Below are positions 1-4,639 of a stretch of 5,586 bases of DNA, in pieces. Source of the stretch: JAGQTE01 sp964648005. Its GTDB lineage: Bacteria; Actinomycetota; Acidimicrobiia; Acidimicrobiales; Acidimicrobilacustridaceae. Numbering within the stretch: position 1 is the first letter of the stretch; the number at the start of each line of letters is the position of its first letter. The position numbers and the translations under genes were made by a program. Below the pieces are notes generated by a model. That model was given only the letters and a program-made list of their open reading frames with translations. It ran no database searches and was not told the origin of the DNA. The stretch is from the NCBI GenBank assembly GCA_964648005.1, contig CAZYKR010000280.1, positions 1-5,586 of the forward strand, read 5' to 3'.

Positions 1-137
1 CGGCGGTCCCGCTCGGTCGCCTCGGCGAGCCCGCGGAGGTGGCAGCGGCCGTGCGCTACCTCACCTCAGACGAGGCCGGCTTCGTGACCGGTGCCGTGCT
101 CGGCGTCGACGGCGGACTTGGGATGGGCGCGTGGTGA
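1..137 (+). CDS. fabG: 3-oxoacyl-ACP reductase (FabG-type SDR), 3' end only
   Basis: This is the last 44 residues of a short-chain dehydrogenase/reductase; codons run in frame from position 3 and end with TGA at 135-137. The visible tail has the typical FabG C-terminus: a PLGRLGEPAEVAAAVRYL segment, then SDEAGFVTGAVLGVDGG, the 'G-R-x-G-x-P-E/A-E-V...S-D-x-A-x-x-(V/I)-T-G-x-x-L-x-V-D-G-G' pattern. FabG reduces 3-oxoacyl-ACP to 3-hydroxyacyl-ACP with NADPH in the cytosolic type II fatty-acid cycle. The Rossmann motif and the Ser-Tyr-Lys catalytic residues lie upstream of the window, so the SDR family is certain, but the FabG assignment leans on the acpP and fabF genes that follow. It is probably the first visible member of a fabG-acpP-fabF operon. 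Confidence 0.85.
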   Translation, partial: AVPLGRLGEPAEVAAAVRYLTSDEAGFVTGAVLGVDGGLGMGAW

Positions 138-154
138 GTGGTGTAGACAACCCC

Positions 155-174
155 GGGGTGCGCTGCTGCACCCC
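155..174 (+). promoter_or_regulatory. Stem-loop in the fabG-acpP gap
   Basis: GGGGTGC (155-161) and GCACCCC (168-174) form a perfect 7-bp stem around the 6-nt loop GCTGCT. No T-run follows, so it does not look like a classical intrinsic terminator. It ends 8 nt before the acpP Shine-Dalgarno. GTGGT at 138-142 can pair with ACCAC at 178-182, which would extend the structure to the edge of that site. Possible roles, all inferred, are an RNA-processing or stability element letting acpP be made at a higher level than fabG, or a partial attenuator. The CCCCGGGG palindrome at 151-158 could compete for the 5' arm. Confidence 0.55.
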
Positions 175-182
175 TCGACCAC

Positions 183-188
183 AAGGAG
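183..188 (+). promoter_or_regulatory. Shine-Dalgarno of acpP
   Basis: AAGGAG lies 7 nt upstream of the GTG at 196-198. It is the only strong ribosome-binding site seen ahead of any gene in the window, and it fixes the acpP start. In the same frame an upstream ATG at 91 would add 35 residues unlike any ACP and would overlap fabG. Confidence 0.85.
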
Positions 189-195
189 ACAACCC

Positions 196-435
196 GTGAG
201 CGACGACGTGCTGGAGCGCTTCCGCAAGTGCGCCGTGGAGATCTTGTCCGTGGAGCCGGATCAGGTCGTACCGACCGCCAGCTTCGGCGACGACCTCGAT
301 GCCGACAGCCTCGACCTCGTCGAGCTGGTCATGGCACTCGAAGAGGAGTTCGACATCACTGTCGACGAGTCGGAGCTCGAGGGCATCGAGACCGTGCAGG
401 CGGCGCTCGACCTCGTGACGTCCAAGCTCGGCTGA
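196..435 (+). CDS. acpP: Acyl carrier protein
   Basis: A 79-residue acidic protein, the usual size for a discrete ACP. The phosphopantetheine site is the DADSLD motif, with Ser38 as the attachment residue, followed by the strongly conserved helix II LVELVMALEEEFDI (41-54). The C-terminal part (ETVQAALDLV, 65-74) fits helix IV. It carries the growing acyl chain on 4'-phosphopantetheine between FAS II enzymes in the cytosol. The GTG start is chosen from the AAGGAG 7 nt upstream; the protein then begins MSDDVLERF, as bacterial ACPs do. The stop at 433-435 shares its last A with the fabF ATG (TGATG), so the two are probably translationally coupled. A dedicated ACP for another lipid or polyketide is possible, but the FabG and FabF neighbours favour the primary FAS II carrier. 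Confidence 0.95.
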   Translation: MSDDVLERFRKCAVEILSVEPDQVVPTASFGDDLDADSLDLVELVMALEEEFDITVDESELEGIETVQAALDLVTSKLG

Positions 436-1613
436 TGGACGGCGGTCGGCGGCGTGTCGCCGTCACGGGCGTCGGAGTCGTCTCGTCGTGCGGTATCGGC
501 GTCGAGGCCTTCTGGTCGGGGCTGTTCGCGGCACCGGCCGAGGGGCTGCGGCGGGTGACGGACTTCGACCCGACACCGTGGTTCGACAACCCCAAGGAGG
601 TTCGGCGCGCCGATCGCTTCCAGCAGTTCGCGCTCGCCGCTGCCGGCGAGGCGCTGGCGCAGTCCGGGCCGCTCCCGCAGGATCCGCTGCGCATCGGCGT
701 GCTCGTCGGCACCGGCATCGGGGGGCTGACCACCCTCGAGGACCAGGTCATCGTCCGCTACGACAAGGGCGTGCGACGGGTGTCGCCGTTCCTCATCCCG
801 ATGGTGATGGGCAACGCACCGGCGGCGGCGGTGTCGATGCGCTATGGGTTCCAGGGCCCGTGCGAGACCACCGTGACCGCATGCGCCGCCGGCACCCACT
901 CGGTGGCGAACGCCTTCCACCTGATCGCATCGGGACGCTGCGACGCCATGGTGGCGGGCAGCACCGAGGCGGCGATGACCGAGACGGGCATCGCCGGCTT
1001 CACCAACATGACGGCGCTCTCGAGCACCGGCGTGTCGTGCCCGTTCGACCGCCGCCGTGACGGGTTCATGATGTCGGAGGGCGCGGGCGCCCTCGTGCTG
1101 GAGGAGTGGGCCAGCGCCGAGGCGCGTGGCGCCACCATCCTGGCGGAGGTGGTGGGCGGCGCGTCCACCGCCGACGCCCACCACATCACGGCGCCGTCGC
1201 CCGGTGGCTCGGGCGCGGTGGCGTGCATGCAGCTGGCACTCGACGATGCCGGGCTGTCGGCCGACGACATCGTCCACGTCAATGCCCACGGCACCTCGAC
1301 GCCGCTCAACGACGCCGCCGAGGCGCAGGCGATGGCGACGCTGTTCGGGACGCCGGGACCGGCGGTGACCTCCATCAAGGGCGTGACCGGGCACTCGCTC
1401 GGCGCCGCCGGGTCGATCGAGGCTGTGGCGGTGGTGCTGTCGATGCGCCACGGCGTGCTGCCCCCGACGTTCGGCTTCGCCGAGCGCGATCCGGAGCTGC
1501 CCGAGATCGACATCGTGACCGGTGACGGGCGACCGTGGACGCCCGGTCCCACCCTGTCGAACTCGTTCGGGTTCGGCGGCCACAACGGCACCATTGTGCT
1601 GCAGCCCGCCTGA
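435..1613 (+). CDS. fabF: 3-oxoacyl-ACP synthase II (FabF/KasA-type ketosynthase)
   Basis: A 392-residue condensing enzyme that extends acyl-ACP with malonyl-ACP by decarboxylative Claisen condensation. The thiolase fold starts at once (VAVTGVGVVSSCG, 8-20). The catalytic triad is visible: nucleophile Cys150 in TACAAGTHS, His285 in NAHGTSTPLND and His320 in KGVTGHSLGAAGS, with the conserved Lys315. The C-terminal NSFGFGGHNG motif has His where E. coli FabF has Thr; the His form is also found in mycobacterial KasA. Cys150 lies 13 residues earlier than Cys163 of E. coli FabF, so the N-terminal half is somewhat compact. The active-site Cys rules out a chain-length-factor (KSbeta) paralogue, where Gln usually replaces it. 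The ATG overlaps the acpP stop by one base and no clear Shine-Dalgarno is seen, consistent with coupling. The gene ends 8 bp from the convergent fabZ stop. Confidence 0.94.
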   Translation: MDGGRRRVAVTGVGVVSSCGIGVEAFWSGLFAAPAEGLRRVTDFDPTPWFDNPKEVRRADRFQQFALAAAGEALAQSGPLPQDPLRIGVLVGTGIGGLTTLEDQVIVRYDKGVRRVSPFLIPMVMGNAPAAAVSMRYGFQGPCETTVTACAAGTHSVANAFHLIASGRCDAMVAGSTEAAMTETGIAGFTNMTALSSTGVSCPFDRRRDGFMMSEGAGALVLEEWASAEARGATILAEVVGGASTADAHHITAPSPGGSGAVACMQLALDDAGLSADDIVHVNAHGTSTPLNDAAEAQAMATLFGTPGPAVTSIKGVTGHSLGAAGSIEAVAVVLSMRHGVLPPTFGFAERDPELPEIDIVTGDGRPWTPGPTLSNSFGFGGHNGTIVLQPA

Positions 1614-1621
1614 ATCGTCGG

Positions 1622-2059
1622 TCAGCCGGCGGCGTCGGCATCGACCAGCACCAGGAGCAGCTCGGCGCTGCAGGCGACCTCGTCGCCGACACGCGCCGTG
1701 CCCGTACCTCGGCCGGCGCGTGCCGACATGCGGCCCAGCTCCACGTGCAGCTCGAGGATGTCGCCGGGCACGACCTGGCGCCGGAACCGGACCCCGTCGA
1801 CCCCGCCGAAGAGCGGGAGCTTGCCCGGGTGCCGACCGGAGGCGAGCACGGCGTAGGCCCCGAGCTGGGCGATGGCCTCGACCATCAGCACCCCCGGCAG
1901 CGTCGGACGGCCGGGGAAGTGCCCGCCGAAGAACCACTCGTCGCCGGTCAGATGCCACCGCCCGTCGGCCGTCGTGTCGGTGCAGGCCACCACCTCGTCG
2001 ACGAACAGGAACGGCGGCCGGTGCGGGAGGACGTCGGCCGGTGCGGCCAGCTCAGCCAT
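1622..2059 (-). CDS. fabZ: 3-hydroxyacyl-ACP dehydratase (FabZ, hotdog fold)
   Basis: A 145-residue single hotdog-fold protein, the normal FabZ length. It opens with the family motif LPHRPPFLFVDEV (11-23) and has the core active-site segment GHFPGRPTLPGVLMVEAIAQ (46-65), giving catalytic His47 and Glu61; the Glu separates FabZ from FabA, which uses Asp. It removes water from 3-hydroxyacyl-ACP to give trans-2-enoyl-ACP. The ATG (2057-2059) lies inside the end of the upstream peroxiredoxin gene, an 8-nt overlap, with no good Shine-Dalgarno, so translation probably depends on the upstream gene. It sits tail-to-tail with fabF, supplying the dehydratase step missing from the fabG-acpP-fabF operon but from the opposite strand. 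The C-terminus is Ala/Asp-rich and unremarkable. Confidence 0.93.
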   Translation of the reverse strand: MAELAAPADVLPHRPPFLFVDEVVACTDTTADGRWHLTGDEWFFGGHFPGRPTLPGVLMVEAIAQLGAYAVLASGRHPGKLPLFGGVDGVRFRRQVVPGDILELHVELGRMSARAGRGTGTARVGDEVACSAELLLVLVDADAAG

Positions 2060-2516
2060 CGAGCGCGGCCAGGAGCTTGGTCGGCGTGTCCTTCGGGCTG
2101 ATCTTGTACCAGGCGTTGGCGATCTTGCCCTGCTCGTCGATGAGGAAGGCGCTGCGGACGATGCCCATGTAGGCGCGCCCGTAGAGCTTCTTCTCGCCCC
2201 ACACCCCGTACTTGTCGGCGACCACGTGCTCGGGATCGCTCAGCAGCGGGTACCCGAGGCCGTGCTTGTCGTCCCAGCGCTTCTGCTTCGCCGGCTCGTC
2301 CGGGCTGATGCCGAGGATCTGCGTGTCGCCGATGCGATCGGCCACGTCGCGCAGCCCGCACGCCTGGGTGGTGCAGCCGGAGGTGTCGGCCTTCGGGTAG
2401 AAGAACACGAGCACCTTGCGGCCCTTGAACCCGGTGAGCTTGACCTTGGTGCCGTCCTGGTCGACGAGGGTGAAGGCGGGCGCCCGATCGCCGGCGCTGA
2501 GCTTGGTGTCTGCCAT
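2052..2516 (-). CDS. bcp: Thiol peroxidase Bcp/PrxQ (peroxiredoxin)
   Basis: A 154-residue AhpC/TSA-fold protein of the PrxQ/Bcp class. The signature is VLVFFYPKADTSGCTTQAC (35-53): peroxidatic Cys48 in the P-x3-T-x2-C context (Pro41, Thr45) and Cys53 four residues further on, the spacing of the alpha2 disulfide in atypical two-Cys PrxQ enzymes. Arg121 in the segment GIVRSAFLID is the likely active-site arginine. It reduces hydrogen peroxide, organic and fatty-acid hydroperoxides with electrons from thioredoxin, in the cytosol. The start is set at the ATG of MADTKLSAGDRAP; an in-frame GTG at 2549 would add 11 unconserved residues and swallow the -10-like element. TAGCGT lies 7 nt upstream of this ATG and no Shine-Dalgarno is present, so the mRNA is probably leaderless. 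The gene overlaps fabZ by 8 nt. Confidence 0.93.
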   Translation of the reverse strand: MADTKLSAGDRAPAFTLVDQDGTKVKLTGFKGRKVLVFFYPKADTSGCTTQACGLRDVADRIGDTQILGISPDEPAKQKRWDDKHGLGYPLLSDPEHVVADKYGVWGEKKLYGRAYMGIVRSAFLIDEQGKIANAWYKISPKDTPTKLLAALDG

Positions 2517-2523
2517 GGGCCGC

Positions 2524-2529
2524 ACGCTA
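2524..2529 (-). promoter_or_regulatory. -10-like element, leaderless promoter of bcp-fabZ
   Basis: TAGCGT (within GGTAGCGT, minus strand) fits the TAnnnT -10 consensus. Seven nucleotides (2523-2517) separate it from the A of the bcp ATG, which puts transcription start at or within a base of the start codon. No Shine-Dalgarno and no convincing -35 hexamer is seen. The same octamer at the same distance precedes the globin start. Confidence 0.6.
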
Positions 2530-2553
2530 CCAACCCGCGCCGACAGCACCGGC

Positions 2554-2577
2554 GGCCCCGCGGCGCCACGCGGGGCC
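2554..2577 (-). terminator. GC hairpin after the globin gene, no U-tract
   Basis: GGCCCCGCG (2554-2562) and CGCGGGGCC (2569-2577) make a perfect 9-bp all-GC stem with the 6-nt loop GCGCCA. It begins 5 nt after the globin stop codon in the direction of transcription and no T-run follows on the minus strand. U-less hairpins of this type are commonly taken as terminators in actinobacteria. Its place between the globin and the separate bcp promoter supports this reading; a 3'-end stabilising hairpin is the alternative. Confidence 0.6.
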
Positions 2578-2582
2578 TGGCG

Positions 2583-2969
2583 TCAGCCTGCGACGTTGCG
2601 GAGGTGGTCGGCCGCCATCGCCACGTAGGACCGCAGTGCGGCCTCGTCGGCTGGATCGAGGCCGACGGTGCCGTCGATGGCGGCGCCCATGTGCCGCAAC
2701 CAGGCGTCGTGCGCCGCACCGTCGATCGGGAACGGTGCGTGCCGCATCCGCAGGCGCGGGTGGCCGCGCTCGTCGCTGTAGGTGGTCGGTCCACCCCAGT
2801 ACTGGCCGAGGAACAGCGCCAGTCGCCGCAGGGCGGGGCCGAGGTCCTCGTCGGGGTACATCGGACGCAGCACCGGGTCGTCGGCGACGCCGGCGTAGAA
2901 CCGGGCGACGAGGTCGTCGAAGAACGGCTGGCCGCCGACGCGTTCGTAGAGGCTGTCGGGATCGGGCAC
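2583..2969 (-). CDS. glbO: Group II truncated haemoglobin (GlbO/trHbO-like)
   Basis: A 128-residue 2-on-2 globin, the same length as M. tuberculosis GlbO. Conserved positions are present at a constant +2 offset from GlbO: Tyr25 (B10, in ARFYAGV), Tyr38 (CD1, in RPMYPDEDL), proximal haem ligand His77 (F8, in RMRHAPF) and Trp90 (G8, in DAWLR). The segments GQYWGGPTTYS (55-65) and RGHPRLRMRHAPF (68-80) are near-diagnostic of the trHbO subfamily. Such proteins bind O2 and NO; oxygen handling, peroxidase and NO-detoxifying roles have been proposed. The GTG at 2967-2969 is chosen because the protein then starts just before the first helix, as GlbO does, and TAGCGT lies exactly 7 nt upstream. The ATG at 3053 would add 28 unconserved residues and overlap the divergent gene. 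No membrane segment or signal peptide. Confidence 0.92.
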   Translation of the reverse strand: MPDPDSLYERVGGQPFFDDLVARFYAGVADDPVLRPMYPDEDLGPALRRLALFLGQYWGGPTTYSDERGHPRLRMRHAPFPIDGAAHDAWLRHMGAAIDGTVGLDPADEAALRSYVAMAADHLRNVAG

Positions 2970-2976
2970 GTGGACG

Positions 2977-2982
2977 ACGCTA
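2977..2982 (-). promoter_or_regulatory. -10-like element, leaderless promoter of glbO
   Basis: TAGCGT in GGTAGCGT on the minus strand, followed by 7 nt (CGTCCAC) and the GTG start. The spacing is that of a leaderless transcript beginning at the start codon, and there is no Shine-Dalgarno. The octamer and spacing are identical to those ahead of bcp, and this supports the choice of GTG over upstream starts. No recognisable -35. Confidence 0.6.
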
Positions 2983-2997
2983 CCGGGGTTGCCGTGC

Positions 2998-3017
2998 GCC
3001 GGGAGAAGCGTCCCGGC
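2998..3017. promoter_or_regulatory. Palindrome between divergent promoters (candidate operator)
   Basis: GCCGGGA (2998-3004) and TCCCGGC (3011-3017) are perfect 7-bp inverted arms separated by GAAGCG. The element lies in the 71-bp gap between the divergent glbO and carboxylase genes and covers the place where the -35 region of both promoters should fall. That position and symmetry suit a dimeric repressor. No regulator gene is in the window, and GC-rich sequence yields such palindromes by chance, so this is a candidate only. Confidence 0.4.
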
Positions 3018-3025
3018 AGCCCGGC

Positions 3026-3031
3026 TAGCCT
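3026..3031 (+). promoter_or_regulatory. -10-like element of the acyl-CoA carboxylase operon
   Basis: TAGCCT fits TAnnnT and lies 9 nt upstream of the ATG at 3041, leaving room for a leader of only about 0-3 nt. No Shine-Dalgarno precedes the ATG. The hexamer overlaps the 8-bp palindrome GGCTAGCC (3023-3030). It is less regular than the two TAGCGT elements on the other strand, and no -35 is evident. Confidence 0.45.
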
Positions 3032-3040
3032 GCGCAGCCG

Positions 3041-4639
3041 ATGACGGCGCCACCGGCCACGAGGATCGATCCCCGCAGCCCGGCGTATGCCGAGCACCGC
3101 CAGGCCATGCAACGACGCCTGCACCAGCTGCGCGCCGAGCAGGACAAGGTGCTCGCCGGCGGTGGCGTCGCCTACGTCGCCCGGCACCGAGCGCGCCACA
3201 AGCTGCTGGTGCGTGAGCGCATCGACCTGCTCGTCGACCGTGACAGCCCGTTCCTCGAGCTGTCGCCGCTCGCCGGGTGGGGCACCGACGACCCGCTCGG
3301 TGGTGCCATGGTCACGGGCCTGGGCATCGTCGCCGGCGTCGAGTGCGTGATCTCGGCGAACGACCCGACGGTCAAGGGCGGCACCTCCAGCCCGACCTCG
3401 ATCGCCAAGGCGCTGCGGGCCCAGGAGATCGCCCGTGTCAACCGGCTGCCGCTGATCAACCTCACCGAGTCGGGGGGCGCCGACCTCCCCAAGCAGGCCG
3501 ATGTGTTCGTCCCGGGCGGGGCCACGTTCAAGAACCTCACGCAGCTCTCCGCCGCCGGCATCCCGACCATCACCGTCGTCTTCGGATCGTCGACCGCCGG
3601 CGGCGCCTACGTGCCCGGGATGTCGGACCACACGATCCTCGTGGCCGGCGCGGCGTCGGTGTACCTCGGCGGCCCACCGCTGGTGCAGATGGCCATCGAC
3701 GAGGTCGCCTCCGACGAGGACCTCGGCGGCGCCGAGATGCACGCCACAGTGTCGGGCCTGGCGGACGAGCTCGCCCGCGACGAGGTCGACGCCATCGCCC
3801 GCGCCCGCCGGACCGTGGCCCGGCTCAACTGGCGCACGGCCGGTCCCGGGCCGGCCGCGGCGGCGCGGCCGCCGCGCCTCGACCCCGACGAGCTGCTCGG
3901 CGTCGTGCCCGAGGATCTCCGCGTGCCCTTCGACATCCGCGAGGTGCTGTGGCGCGTCGTCGACGGCTCGGTGCTCGACGAGTTCAAGCCCCGCTACGGC
4001 ACGCAGCTCGTGTGCGCGTTCGCCGACCTGTGCGGCTTCCCGATCGGCGTGCTGGCCAACAACGGCGTGCTGTTCTCCGAGGAGGCCCAGAAGGGCGCGC
4101 AGTTCATCCAGCTCTGCAACCGTCGGGACCTCCCCCTGGTGTTCGTGCAGAACATCACCGGCTTCATGGTGGGCACGCGCGCCGAGCGCGGCGGCATCAT
4201 CAAGCACGGCTCGCTGCTGATCAACGCGGTGGCGAACTCGACCGTGCCCCACCTGACGCTGATGGTCGGCGCGTCCTACGGCGCCGGCAACTACGGCATG
4301 TCGGGGCGCGCCTACGACCCGCGCTTCGTGTTCTCGTGGCCCACGCATCGCATCGCCGTGATGGGTGGGACCCAGCTCGCCGGCGTGCTGTCGATCGTGG
4401 CGCGCAAGGCCGCCGCCAAGGCCGGCACGCCGTTCGACGAGGATGCCGACGCGGCGCGCACGGCATTGATCGAGGACCAGATCGCCCGCGAGTCCGAGGC
4501 CTTGTTCGCCACCGGACGCCTGTGGGACGACGGCATCATCGACCCGCGCGACACGAGGACGGTCCTCGGCATCGCGCTGTCCGCCTGCCACTCGGCACCG
4601 GTCGTCGGCGCTGAGCGGTTCGGGGTGTTCCGCCCATGA
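3041..4639 (+). CDS. Acyl-CoA carboxylase beta subunit (carboxyltransferase, AccD2/MCC-type)
   Basis: A 532-residue biotin-dependent carboxyltransferase with two crotonase-fold halves: an N-domain of about residues 25-265 and a C-domain of about 285-525, joined by an Ala/Pro-rich linker (GPGPAAAARPPRLD, 268-281). Visible motifs are TVKGGTSSP (110-118), ESGGADLPKQADVFVPGG (143-160), STAGGAYVPGMSD (184-196, oxyanion loop), GASYGAGNYGMSGRAYDPRF (410-429) and the C-terminal DPRDTRTVLG (501-510). It moves CO2 from carboxybiotin to an acyl-CoA. There is no N-terminal zinc finger of the E. coli AccD kind. The ADLPxQ and GAGNYGM segments place it with methylcrotonyl-CoA carboxylase beta subunits and, by recalled sequence, nearest mycobacterial AccD2, whose substrate is not well settled; propionyl- or acetyl-CoA activity is less likely. 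It overlaps the alpha-subunit ATG by 4 nt. Confidence 0.9.
   Translation: MTAPPATRIDPRSPAYAEHRQAMQRRLHQLRAEQDKVLAGGGVAYVARHRARHKLLVRERIDLLVDRDSPFLELSPLAGWGTDDPLGGAMVTGLGIVAGVECVISANDPTVKGGTSSPTSIAKALRAQEIARVNRLPLINLTESGGADLPKQADVFVPGGATFKNLTQLSAAGIPTITVVFGSSTAGGAYVPGMSDHTILVAGAASVYLGGPPLVQMAIDEVASDEDLGGAEMHATVSGLADELARDEVDAIARARRTVARLNWRTAGPGPAAAARPPRLDPDELLGVVPEDLRVPFDIREVLWRVVDGSVLDEFKPRYGTQLVCAFADLCGFPIGVLANNGVLFSEEAQKGAQFIQLCNRRDLPLVFVQNITGFMVGTRAERGGIIKHGSLLINAVANSTVPHLTLMVGASYGAGNYGMSGRAYDPRFVFSWPTHRIAVMGGTQLAGVLSIVARKAAAKAGTPFDEDADAARTALIEDQIARESEALFATGRLWDDGIIDPRDTRTVLGIALSACHSAPVVGAERFGVFRP

Noticed and set aside
118..149. Possible promoter for acpP (TTGGGA at 118-123, TAGACA at 144-149)
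   Set aside because: The spacer is 20 nt and the -10 lacks its final T. Both boxes are poor matches, so I do not list it as a feature.
1604..1633. Imperfect inverted repeat over the fabF/fabZ stops as a bidirectional terminator
   Set aside because: Only CCGCC/GGCGG plus TGA/TCA pair, broken by a 3-nt bulge, and there is no T-run on either strand. Too weak to call.
261..1958. Very long open frame of 565 codons on the minus strand, opposite fabF
   Set aside because: Its translation is Arg/Ala/His-rich with no family motifs, and the + strand has an intact FabF with all catalytic residues. Long antisense frames are expected in such GC-rich coding DNA.
1872..3044. Open frame of 390 codons on the + strand across fabZ, bcp and glbO
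   Set aside because: It is antisense to three genes with complete active-site motifs, and is Val/Gly/Arg-rich without family features.
2240..4591. Open frame of 783 codons on the minus strand, opposite the carboxyltransferase and running through glbO and bcp
   Set aside because: It crosses three real genes in the wrong frame and shows low-complexity His/Arg/Gly sequence. It is a composition shadow.
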